64,000 nucleotides of DNA, from assembly GCA_033063855.1 (NCBI GenBank), contig CP093831.1, forward strand, positions 10,292,001-10,356,000, read 5' to 3'. Source of the DNA: Smittia aterrima. Taxonomy: Eukaryota; Arthropoda; Insecta; Diptera; Chironomidae. Numbering within the stretch: the first letter of the stretch is position 1; each line of letters opens with the position of its first letter. The translations under genes and the position numbers were made by a program. A model generated the notes under the pieces. The model was not told the origin of the DNA. It did not search any database and saw nothing but the letters and a program-made list of their open reading frames with translations. Of the stretch, positions 1 to 11,278 are shown in pieces.

Positions 1-1137
1 GTAATGTTCATTAGAAAATAAGAAAACTTAGATCTAAGTTGTTAGCAATTTATTATGTCTCTTTGTTAATTTCTGATTTGAGTCACAATAAATGTTCTCA
101 AGATATTTGTCTCTGGCACTCAATAAGCTGATTTTTTATTTTTGACTTGATAAAGGCTATTCTTATTTTAGTCCAACTAACTAAACTACCACCTTCCCAC
201 ATCTGACTCCTTTAAGGATCAATTTTTTTTTGAACGATCAGCATTGTGAATGTGGCATTTGAGTATTACAAGCAAGAAAAAAAAGATGTTTTCTTTAAAT
301 TTCTTGAGACAGCAAGGATCGAAGATTACAAAGATTCCTTCACAATCGACGATTTTATTTCCAGAGTTGCTTCTCGAATTTCCCTGGATTGACAAGATGA
401 TAGAAAGATACATTTTTAGATACCTGCACCTCTTTAAGAGAGAAAAAAGGAAAAACAATACAAAGAAAGAAAACAATCCATTTTACGTTAGTAATAATAT
501 ATTTGATGGCTGAAACATTATCCTCCATAAAACATTAAATTGTGTCCCTTTGTTACTGACACTATCAACAAATGGCTTGTGATCAAAGATTCTATTAAAG
601 AATGCCCGCATTGCCGATGTCTATTCAAACTCCACGCTATGAAACATTCAAGAAATCTGATAATCTTTCTAGAGAAAGAACCCAACACGCAACCTGAAAA
701 TTAATCAAATTAAAAAAAGCTTTCAATCGAAATTTGGTTTCAACACAATTTTCTTTTTATTTCCTTTTCCTTTCAGATAATCAAACAACTCACGTAATCC
801 AACATGAAAGAGATCGAACATTCCGAATGTGTTAAGGGCAAAGGGATCATGACCTAATGGACTATTTTATGTTACAAATCAGGTTTCATTTTAATTAAAA
901 TCGCTTTGTCTTGATCTTCATCTTAAATGACTAAAGTTAACAATCTACAGACACTAAATTTTTAGTTCGATTGGAATGTCGTGGAGTAGTCTTAAGAGGA
1001 TGATATTTCATTATCCTTATCACTAAAAAAGGGTTTCAAAAACGGGTTTTTTCATCATCAGCTACAAATGGTGCATCTAAGTTGATTCTCGCTGCAAACG
1101 CAAATCTTATTTTCTTGTAAACGTCTCGCTTGACTTT
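1..1137. other. Gene-free 3' flank
   Basis: AT-rich sequence downstream of the minus-strand membrane-protein gene. The overlapping short ORFs at 219-513 lie on opposite strands, are rich in Lys, Phe and Ile, and resemble no family. Part of this must be the 3' untranslated region of the neighbouring gene. I see no RNA gene. Confidence 0.4.
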
Positions 1138-2338
1138 TTAGAGCTTTGTATGTTTCACGCTGTCCGTCCAATAGTTCTGTATCGTCATTGCTTCCAGAGA
1201 GTTGAGGAATGAATCGTTGTCAAGACTATAAAGCTCATCAGAATTATCCTAAAGAAGAAAAAAAAATTATTTTAAAAGATAGTTGAGAGGTTAATCGGCT
1301 TACTCTTATAGAACTCTCATCGATATATCCGCTCGAGTCTGGTTCACTGAGTGTTTGTGGTTTGTTCAAGAAGCGACGACGATAAACGTAAACGAACATG
1401 ATGCTAAATGCTGACAATGATCCGATGATTCCTACGCACATCAATGAGATGATGCCTGCATTCATTTTGATGCCACCGTTGTCCTCGTCAGTGTCAAACA
1501 AAGCTTCGGATGACAGTCGTTCGTCGGCAGCTGGCTCGTTACGGTTAACTTGGAGCGCTGACCTTGAACTGATGTTGTTTACGATCTTTACTTCTTCGCT
1601 ATAGCCCAATAAGCCCTTCGACTTCCGCTCTGAGGGCTCTGATACTTCAGTCACATTTGCTTCGTCTGTCATCACGATTTCAACTGTGTCATTGGTGTCG
1701 TTTTGATTTGATTCTGTTACATCTGAGTTCGATAAGTCTAAAGATTTCACTGACAAGATATGTTCATCAGACGGAACATCTTCCACCTTGTCCACTTTGA
1801 TAAGTTTTGTTCTTTTAGTTGCCGCTGTTTTGTCGTCACTGAAATGAAAGAAATTAAAGTTTTTGTTGAAGTTGTGAAAAGTATTTTCAAACCTTTCTGA
1901 CTCATTCGATTCTGTGACGCTGCTTAGGACGGTTGTCGCAGTATTTGATGAATTGCTTGTACTATTTACAACGTTTGGCAGACTCAATGACGAAGCTACT
2001 TCGACTGGAATATTCTCGTTCTTCTCCAACTTTACGCTAATTGCTTTAGGCAACCAGTCGTCGTTCTTGGCTGCGTTTTCTGAGTCGATTTCACTCGCGC
2101 CACCAAAGACATCGTCAGTGTCGGAGATCGCAAATGTCAATGGAACGGATTTGCTGCCGGCGGGAGATTTCTGTTGATCATTGGTTTGCTGAAATGCGTT
2201 GTCATTTTGAACTAACGCTGACTTTAATGATGTTGAAATAGTTTCAAATGACGAGATCGGAACCGGGGTCGCTGATATACAACACACAATAATTGCCGTG
2301 ATCCAGAACCAATGAGTCCACCAGCACATTAAATTCAT
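1138..2338 (-). CDS. Single-pass (type I) membrane protein, function unknown
   Basis: I do not recognise this gene. The ATG at 2338 opens with a Trp-rich hydrophobic stretch (about residues 5-23) that reads as a signal peptide. A roughly 280-residue Ser/Thr/Asn/Asp/Glu-rich extracellular part with several N-x-S/T sites follows, then a hydrophobic span beginning AGIISLMCVGIIGSL, an RRR stop-transfer motif and a short tail. The tail continues after a 55-nt intron (1249-1303, donor GTAAGC, acceptor TTTAG) in an exon at 1138-1248 encoding an acidic, Tyr-containing end that finishes SVKHTKL. A second intron is likely at 1839-1892 (54 nt, GTTTGA...TTTCAG); it is open in frame, so retention would only add 18 Phe/Asn-rich residues. 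Spliced length is 363 aa. An acceptor at 2384-2385 indicates a 5' untranslated exon further upstream. The compact tail after a low-complexity ectodomain suggests a receptor-like or scaffold role, but that is inference. Confidence 0.75.
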
Positions 2339-2383
2339 TTTACTTCTGATTACGTTTCGAGCCAGTTTGGAATCGGGAATTTT

Positions 2384-5300
2384 CTGTAATAAAAAAAATA
2401 TTGTTTCTTAATAGAATTCAGCTTGCAAATTATTTAGCAAAAGGTTGCTAATGAAACACAATCATTTGCTTCGTCACGCGCTGATCATTTTTCTGATTCT
2501 GATTGCAAGCGAAACGTGTGTTGAGTTTCAAGTAATCATTGAGATTAATATGACATCCAACGATTTCAATTCAAGATTAAATTTAAATCAGATTGAATTG
2601 ATGAATCATTTCGAATGAAATTGAAACTGTTTTCAATTCAGTTATTGCCGGGAAATTAATCTGTCAGATTACTGTTGCTGTTGCCTACGAGCTTCGGCTC
2701 GTTTCATTAATCTAATCGATAATTAAATCTAATTGGCGAAAGCTTTCGTGGAGCAGATGCTTCAAACCAAAAACGATGATAACACCGAAATTTTGTATTT
2801 AGAGCAATTTTGTTTAACGAGACAAAGGTTTCCTAAGATTTTCCGTTATTAATGAATCTTCCTCAACAACTGCCAGCATACCTCGATATCAACTTCAACA
2901 TAATTTCTCAACCCAGCCGTCAACCTTGAAGTGAAATGGAGTCTAAGCGAGCATGTCGTGTGATAAATTGCTTGGAAAGAAACTTTTGACATGCCGCGAG
3001 CAAACAAAGCGAAGTTGAAGAAATAAATTCGCATTTTTTTTATGAAATCTAAACTTTGTGACCAACTAACAAATCGCTTTCGTTTGACGGAATTTGAGAG
3101 CGCTTCTCTAATCGCGTTAAATACTTTGAAATTGCACTTTCGTTAAAATATTCTTCGCTTCCGAGGAAAATCGAGTTATAATTGAACGAGCAACTTCTTG
3201 CTGTTCCCCTAATTTTCAATTTTTGGTGAATCACATGAAGCATGTAAACAGCAGTTCGTCAATTAGAGACCACAGCGAAATGATTAATTCCTCATAAAAC
3301 CCAGCGGAAGTCAAAAGCGAGAAGTTTTCTTAGAAAGACGGGCGAGTCTCCATCGAACCAAAGAAAGATTTTAATTTTCCTCTCAAACCAATCGAATGGA
3401 AATCAATGATTGAAATGATTTGAATGAAATCAATCAAGTGGAGTTGCGGCACACATTCTTTGCTCAACAGCTTCCGATTTGTTACGACGGTAACGTCATC
3501 GATTTGCGAACTCATTCACAGAAACACGTTAATTGCTAGCACAATGGAGGTGAATGAGTTTGAAAAATGAAGAGGAAAACAAATAAATGGACAAGCTCGA
3601 GGATAAATTAAAAGGTAACTGAGGTCGTTTATATCTCAGTTTCTTTATCGTTTCTCTTCCAAGCATGAAAATTAAGAGGTAAACTCGACCCGATGCTACA
3701 TTTGAATAATACACAAAAAACTTTGCATTAAAATTCTCAACACGAGCTCAGAGCAATGTTTCACTCGAGTGAGTTTCGAAGGGAAACTTGACGAGCACGC
3801 ACTAAATGAGAAGCTTTGTTCGTTTCGTCGGAGACAGATTGTTTAACTTTTTAAATACGAGTAAGTGAATCATGGAAGTTACCGCGACACACTTGCCGCA
3901 CTTTGATCAAAATCTTTGTTGAATCAGATTCAGCGGAAAAGAGAAATTTTCGCGACAAATTCGTCGCCACGCGATGAGTTCATAGACCGAATTGCTGTTA
4001 AATAATCTGTAAATGGAGATTTTTAATCAACGTCTTCCCATTGAGACCTGCCAGATCTGTTTCAACGTAGGAGTTTATGAATTGATGAGATATTTTTTTG
4101 GCGGAGCTCATATAGCGGCAGATGAAGATTAAAAACGTTGATTTAAGCAAACGTGGAGCAAGCGAGCCTCCTACGCGAGGGAAAACAATAAATGTTTACG
4201 AATTACAAACATAAAATCTAAAACTCGCAACAAAGAAAATCTAAGGTCACGACCGAGTCGGAAGACTTTTTGGATATTTATTAAAATCTGAGGATATTTC
4301 ATGGAGCTTGGATTTGTTTCTTTTTTGTCACGGTGAGCGTAAAATACTCAAACTGCGCAACAGCGACTAACTAACGCTCAAATTAGTCGGCGTAAATATT
4401 CATAATTTTTGAAATTGGATTGTGTTCATTTCGATCGCTTCTCGGTTACGCGGATCGCCACGAGAATTAATTAACATCGTAATTAGACATCGTCGATTGC
4501 CAACACAACACATCAAGGCCTGTTTATTTTTTTGATCGCCTCCCGAGCGTTGAAACAATGGCAAAATAATATAATCATCGGAAGATTTCTGCTTGAAATG
4601 AATGTCAGACTAAGCCGTCGTCTTCTTTCGTTGATCCATCAAAATTGAATTTTTCATCGTGTGACGTAATGTGAACGATTCGCCGGCGGAACAATTCGTA
4701 GTTTAAGCTGAATTCACCGAAGGGGAATCTGTCGTTTCGTTGGTAACAATAAAGTTGACGGAAAAGTTTGTGATTCAAACCTACAAATCGCTTTTCCACT
4801 TCGTGAAGTCAACCAAAAGCAATGGTTAGAAGAAAAGTTTTTTTTTGAGTGAGTTTCTCTAAGGCATGAAATTTAAATTTATCCGAGTTCAAAAATCTTG
4901 TTAGATTGTTGTCTTAGCTCACCTCAAGCGTCAAAGCAAACTTCAAAAACTTCTAAAATTTTCACTAATTAGAGTCGCAATTTGTAACGGCGAACAATTC
5001 TTATCATGCAGAGCTGAAGCTGATCGAAGATTTCACTCTCGGTGGTCGCAGATAAACTCGCCGTGTCTCAATAATTTTCATTATTTTGATATCGATCATC
5101 TAGTTAATTTCCTTGTCGTGAGCAAGCGCCGCCTCGCTCTAGTTACCGAGAGGAAAACGAGAACTAAATTGACTCGTCAATCTCAAAGAAGAAGATGGAA
5201 GTGTCGGAACGGTGGAGAAAGTGTACGAAGTTTCATCTAAATTACAAATTTAAGGTTTTCTTTACCGGAGTTTGTAAAATTTATCGACGTAAAGCCAGCA

Positions 5301-7010
5301 TCTGTTGGACGTTTTAAAATGCTTCTCTCTCTTCTTCAATTCGCATTGAAACCATCACGTTACACTTGAGAGTAAGTTGGCTTCGTCGAGCTATGAGCAC
5401 GTTCCAATGATGTACGATCATGAACAAAGTAATTTCATCGAATCATAGCACTACGAACGGATTAGTCAGCTTCCTTCCCATTGACTCATTGAGTTGAGAT
5501 ATTTTCAATCGAAGCACACGTTGAACTTGCGTTGAGATCATTAAAACTTTCCACCGAGGGATTGATTAAATTTAAAGCGTTTGATTTGATTACAGACAAT
5601 GCTTGATGCGCAGTTCATTAAAAATTCGCATCGTGGAGCTTCACGATACTTAGAACAAGTGAAGCGACGGAGAATCCATTCATTGAAGTTCGTTCTACAT
5701 TAAAAACTCTATGATGCAGTTATTTGAAGTGCAGAACTGCGTGGATAATCTAAGCTTGGATACAAACTTTATAAACAAAAGGCTTTTGTCATAAGCCACA
5801 GTCGGGTATGGAACTTATTTTCCATTATCAAAATAACTTGACTAGAGAAATGAATTAACAATTGTTCTTCTCGCGCGCCCTCGTCTTTACTCTTTCACGA
5901 CGTGATTACGAACTCTCTTTCTTCTTCACTCTCAACACACCGTATCTTCCCACATTCAGCACTGCTTGACTTCGTTCAACAACTCATCCAGCATCATTTG
6001 ATGAGAAAAAGAAACAATCAACTTTCGAGAGTGCTATCATTGTTGTTGAAGAACTCCACAAGCAAATAATTTTAATCACACTAATTTTGTTTTCTTTTCA
6101 AAGCTGTTGAAGAGCGAATGAAGTTCAAAGAAGCTTAATTATCGCAAATGTTAATAATTTCGAATTTCATCTCTTAAGTGACAAGTTTATGGAGTCGAGT
6201 TTCAGATTTGCTACTTCAAACGTGAGAAACATCAAAACAAACCGCTCGAAGGTTTTTCATTTCACAAATCATTTGAAGAAAACTATTCCGCTTTGATTAC
6301 TTTTACATTTTATGACGAACTCGTTACTTTGTCTTTAATTTCTCTGAAAGAATGATCGTAACCATGGAAATAACGAACATGTTAACAAACCTTGAATCCT
6401 TTCATACAAATGACGACGCTACGTGAAGGAGAATTTGCTTTATCATCACTCTCATCACGTGTTTTCATCTCGTAAAAGAAAAAGAGATGTGAAAAGCTTT
6501 CTGTCGTCGTCATAAACCATTCTCATGATGAATGACAACATTTTAATCACCATAATGAACTTTCATCTCTGACAGAAACAGAACAGAATTTTAAAATCAG
6601 AATAACTTAATTAAAATAAATTTATTTCAGATCCTTTACTAACGATGACAATTGAGTTGAGGTTTGTAATGCGATGACAATCGAATGAAAAAAAAACTCT
6701 TTTTGTCATGGTAACGAGTTGGTCAACTAGAAACCTCGTTTGAAGTTTGTTCTTTTACATCTGAGACTTTGACTTTAGATCGTAAACATGTTCGTGGGTG
6801 TTCAAAACCGTTGACAAGTCAGGTAGATAATCGGATTAGGGACGAGAGTCAGAAATGATTATTGCTCTGAACTAAGACACCTTTAGACTTTTTTTGCGAC
6901 GAGAGTAATCATCGTCTGAGTCATAAAAGAGACAAATTCTTTCTTATCACTCAGTGCCTTTCGAACTCTCATTCTAATCACTACAAAGACAGGAGTAGAG
7001 AACGTACAAC
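2384..7010. other. 4.6-kb stretch without recognisable genes
   Basis: This lies between the 5' end of the minus-strand membrane-protein gene and the promoter of the plus-strand exchanger gene. Only ORFs of about 60 codons occur, several in a row on the minus strand at 2849-3714, with no domain, no convincing splice partner and poor codon character. The upstream noncoding exon(s) of the membrane-protein gene should lie here. No tRNA, satellite or inverted repeat was seen. Confidence 0.5.
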
Positions 7011-7048
7011 TATAAAAACAAATTCTCAACAAAGGAGCAGTTTCAGTG
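7011..7048 (+). promoter_or_regulatory. TATA box plus initiator of the exchanger gene
   Basis: TATAAAAA at 7011-7018 is followed by the insect initiator TCAGTG at 7043-7048, whose A lies 34 nt from the first T of the TATA box. A second candidate GCAGTT lies at 7037-7042, 28 nt from it. The first ATG of the exchanger follows about 260 nt downstream. The spacing is what a focused RNA polymerase II promoter should show; use is inferred. Confidence 0.6.
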
Positions 7049-7302
7049 TGATCGCTCGTTTGGTTGTGACATAATCGAGTCTGACGTTTTGTTTGATTTC
7101 AAGTGTCGACTAATTGAAGGTGATTTTGATAAAGGACTACGATGAGTCGGATACACTCGAATACGATTCAAGCTCTTGAAGGAGTTTGATTATTTACTCG
7201 TCCAGAGATCGAGCCTCTCGATTATTTGTGAAGTGCAAAGTTTTTCCATTGAATTTTCCAATCAATTTGAATAAAAAATAATTCATTTGTCGTGTGTCAA
7301 CA

Positions 7303-9117
7303 ATGAAGCAGAAAATTAAAATCGCATTGTGTGTTCGTGCTGTGATGGTTTTGATGGGACCCGGTTTATATTATTTGTTGTCAAACAATTTTATCAGCAT
7401 CGACAACGTCGAAGCGCCAACAACGATTGACAGTAAGTAAGCAAAATGCCGAAATGGGAACAAAAACGTTTACTCTACTCTTGATTAGATTCATTCACGT
7501 CACGACAACTGCTCAGTGTCAAAGATCAAGTCACACGTGACGACAATGAGCCAAAGATGGAGACGACCACTTTGAACAATGAATCAACAAGCAGAGGCAG
7601 GTTGGATGATGCAAGGCCAGCTAAACTTAAATTTACGCCCAGTGTCTTAACATTAAGCGAGAGGATGAGAGATAAAGGTTGGATAATGCTTCACGTTCTC
7701 TTGTCTTGCTATTGTTTTCTGATGCTGGCCATCATCTGTGACGAGTATTTCGTCGGATCGATTGAGATTTTGTGTTCACGTAAGACTCTCGATTGCAAAG
7801 TGATTTCGTTCAAAGCTAATTTCCTGTTGAAATCATTTCAGACTTTAAAATGAAGAGTGATTTCATGGGCACATTTATGACAATCGCTACGAGTTTTCCC
7901 GAGCTCTTCGTCAGCTGTCTCGGCACTTTTGTGACTGAAGGAGACATCGGCGTGGGGACGATTGTGGGCTCGGCTGTATTCAATATTCTAGCAGTACCAG
8001 CTCTTTGTGGAATATTCTCAACATCTCCAGTTCAACTCGAAAAGGCGTCGGTTATTAAAGATTGCATCTTTTACGTTTTTTCAATTGCTGCACTCATCGC
8101 TGTGATTTACGATAACTACATCATGTGGTACGAAGCTGCTTGTCTAGTCTCATTCTATGGAATCTACTTAGTTTGTGAGTTACTTCACTTCCTCGTATGC
8201 GCAGAGAATAAAAATTTAATCCAATTTCTCCTTTAGACATGTACAAGAACGACGTAATGGCTGAAAAGGTGAAAATTTTCACTTTAGGGCTTCGAAGACG
8301 TCTACGAGTTCAATCGTATCGAGAAGTCACAGAACTCACGCCACTGTTCATCCGTGAAAACATTTTAAACGTCAAGAGCACAGCGACAATCGAGTTAAGT
8401 GAACCGATGATGAAGGTAGACCCGGCTCCCAACGATAATTGCGCGACAAACCCTTGGACCATTGCAGAAAACTCAAGCAAAGCATTTTATTTCTTACGTT
8501 GGCCCATAACTTTCATGCTCTGGTGCACTGTTCCCGACTCGAGAAGATTTAAACGCTTTTACATTGTCACATTCGTTTTCTGCGTTTTATGGATCGGATG
8601 TATTTCATATTTCGTCGTTTTCATGTCAAATAACGTTGATACTGTTCTTGGCTTAACGTTTCTGGCTGCCGGGACTTCAATTCCTGAAGCCGTATCATCA
8701 ATTGTAATGACTGCACAAGGTTATGGCTCGATGGGCATTAGCAACACAATCGGGTCGAATACTTTCGACATTTTGCTGTGTCTGGGACTTCCATGGCTTA
8801 TTAAAACGCTGATTCTACCTACAATCTCAGGAGCTCCATGGGTAAGACGACAATACGTTCAGCAAAATTTACGAGACTCTTATAAGACAACTTTCTTTCT
8901 CTAGATCTTGCTCAGGTCAACCGGCATCGCATACACAACAATTACGCTTTTGACGACGCTCTTCGTCTTGTACTTTTTATTAGCTTATAATCGATTTAAA
9001 CTGGATCGACCGATCGGCTTCGTCTGCCTTGCGTTCTACGCTCTTTTTCTTTTCTTCGCCTGGCTCGTTCAGCTCAACGTGTTTCTCTACGTCAATCCAA
9101 CGATTTGCGACAAGTAA
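7303..9117 (+). CDS. SLC24-like K+-dependent Na+/Ca2+ exchanger
   Basis: Five exons join in phase: 7303-7432, 7489-7779, 7842-8174, 8237-8841 and 8905-9117, giving 523 aa. Both alpha repeats of the cation/Ca2+ exchanger superfamily are visible. Alpha-1 (about residues 149-190) contains SFPELF and GTIVGSAVFNIL; alpha-2 (about 385-440) contains GTSIPE and SNTIGSNTFDILLCLG. Hydrophobic clusters flank each repeat, with a hydrophilic cytosolic loop (about 252-330) between them, and the N-terminal hydrophobic segment may be the cleaved or first membrane span typical of NCKX proteins. The acidic residue of alpha-1 (E161) is present. Alpha-2 has E402 where NCKX proteins usually have Asp, while the FDI aspartate linked to K+ dependence (D429) is kept. 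Family role: plasma-membrane exchange of Na+ against Ca2+ and K+. At 523 aa it is within the family's shorter range. A polyadenylation signal AATAAA is at 9148-9153. Confidence 0.9.
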
Positions 9118-9147
9118 TGACTGTATTAGCATGAGAAACCTGAAGCA

Positions 9148-9153
9148 ATAAAA
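9148..9153 (+). terminator. Polyadenylation signal of the exchanger gene
   Basis: AATAAA lies about 30 nt past the stop codon at 9115-9117. Presumed poly(A) signal. Confidence 0.5.
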
Positions 9154-9159
9154 ATATTG

Positions 9160-11040
9160 TCCCGATCGACGATAACCTTAATCTAGAAATGGTTTCTTGC
9201 ACGATAGATAAAGCCCCGGCCATTGTTCTCTTCAACATAAAACCGAACTTAGTGGCAGATTACCTGCATTCACGATAAATTTATGATAGTTCACATATCT
9301 GAACGTGGAAACAACATTTTCCATTGTTCACGATTTTCTTTGAATGTAAAATTGGGTCTGTTCAGTTGCATTGTGGCGTTTACACGCTGATTTGTGTTGG
9401 TTTTCCGCTTCAGCAGGTCGTAAAAAAGCATAAAACGTGAGAGATAATCGAAAGTGAAAATAAAAAAAATATTTCGCGTGGTAATTGCAGCAGAAAACTT
9501 CAGTTGTCTAGGCGAGAGAAAAAATGTGAATGAACCTGCTGGGCTTTGGAGTTTTGTTGATTCCGTGATGATTGATTTTCAGATGACACTTTGATTGACG
9601 TTTGATGATTCAATTCGCGGCACTTTTAACGAATTGATGTCGCAAACAGAAGCTGACGTTCAACATAAATCCAATCTCTCTCACACGATATTGCGAAACT
9701 CCGTGGATTGTGTGTCGGGAAATTCAATTTTCTCTCGGCCAACTCACATGAGAGTCCATTAACTCGCCGCATGAATAATAAACATTCAACTTCGAGCGAG
9801 AACAAAACGAATCACATTGAAAGTTAAAATTGAATTTATCGATTTGCGAAACTTTTATTTTCGGACGTTCCGAGCAATGAAAAAATCACGAAATTGAAAA
9901 CTCTTTTTTTTGCGCAGAATTGCTGATAGCAAAAGCGAAATGTTCGTTTGTTGTTTTGTTTCGACCGTTGCATGTGCGATGATAATGAATTTAATCGTCG
10001 ACAGATCGTGCGGCGATGAGGTTCATTAAAGTTTTTACTAGAGAACTTCTCCGCTCGATTACGAAAGCGAATCATTAAGACGTTAAGAGCGACGCGGAAA
10101 ACGCTTTTTGATTGACAATAAAATTAACAAAATTTTGCATGGAAAATCTATTTCTCTCTCTCCGCCAATTCAAACCAATTCCAACAAGCGAACAAATCAA
10201 CCCAAAAAAATAGCGACAAGCTGAGGAAATTGACAATAATGTCAATCGTTTGGGTGTTCAGCGCAAAAACTTTAGCTTTCAGTTCCATTACATTAGCGCT
10301 TTACTTTAATTGGTCCACTTTCTATTTCAATTGCCAACATTGGACATTGAATCTCGGACAGTTGCAAGGCGCTTACTCCAATTTGCGTAAATCATGAAAA
10401 TAAAATTTATGAATCGGGGAATTACCGAATTGTTTGAGAGGCGGCCGGGCATATTAAATAAGTTTTGCAATCGAAATCGATCAGAAATTACGTAAAAGCT
10501 TTAACTTTTCATTATCACAATTGAGAAAAGCTAACAAAGTCTTCAAGGGAAATCTTTATGCTTCAAAGCTTTCGAGTATCAAGTGACAAAGCGAGCTCGA
10601 CACCATCGCAACAGTTTTTCAAACAATTCGTTGTTCTCTTTATTGTCTATTGATTTTTTTCGTCACAAATTTTTTGTTTTCAAGGTGATTCGCGTACGTG
10701 GAACTGGAAATGAGCGCTTGCTACTTAGAGCTTGTTGTGTTATCGATTGACGACGACACGGAGTCTACGTTTCGAATACAAAAAAAATGTTAAAGAACTT
10801 CCTCTCAAGACATGAGCGGTGTTGTTGAGTTTTCTCCATTGCTTTTGCAATTGATTTATCGCTTGCAAGAGAATTGCTTCGTTGAAACTCATTGAACATG
10901 CTTCAATGTCAAGAGAGCAATAAATCGACGAAGGGGAAACTTCGCTAGTCTTAAACATTGCGAGAGATTTATTTATCGACGTTATGCAATTAAAGATTAG
11001 AAGAGAAAAAATTCAACTTTTTCAAATATTTTTTTTAGCA
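9160..11040. other. Gene-free stretch
   Basis: AT-rich intergenic DNA. The minus-strand ORFs at 9836-10075 and 10740-10958 are short, have no domain and look like chance. Nothing else could be supported. Confidence 0.4.
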
Positions 11041-11041
11041 A

Positions 11042-11278
11042 ATGTCGAAGGATGAAAGCCATAAAGAGTTGTTTGTTGCTTTTCGGTCGATGTCAGTTCC
11101 CATAAACGGCCGACAAATGAGCCATAAAGAGAAGGAAAGACTTCATCAATGTGTCGTTGAACGATGGCGTGAATTGAGAGCAAGTTCAAAATGTTCTTTA
11201 GGGCAAATCAGATCACTCAAAATGCGATTTCATGACAGCGTGAAGAATTCGAGTTTCAAATTAGCGCCAAAACCATAA
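11042..11278 (+). CDS. Small hypothetical protein (78 aa) or terminal exon
   Basis: Not recognised. The ORF is short but has coding-like codon use and a charged, mixed composition unlike the Phe/Ser/Lys-rich chance ORFs around it. A consensus 3' splice site (T-rich tract ending TTTTTTTTAG) lies just before the ATG, so it could be the only coding exon after a spliced 5' untranslated exon, or the last exon of a longer gene. It has no signal peptide or membrane span. The motif SHKE occurs twice (about residues 6-9 and 28-31). No AATAAA was seen close downstream, which lowers confidence. Confidence 0.3.
   Translation: MSKDESHKELFVAFRSMSVPINGRQMSHKEKERLHQCVVERWRELRASSKCSLGQIRSLKMRFHDSVKNSSFKLAPKP

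Noticed and set aside
2849..3714. Run of four minus-strand ORFs of about 61 codons
   Set aside because: No shared reading phase, no splice links and chance-like sequences; they do not join to a gene.
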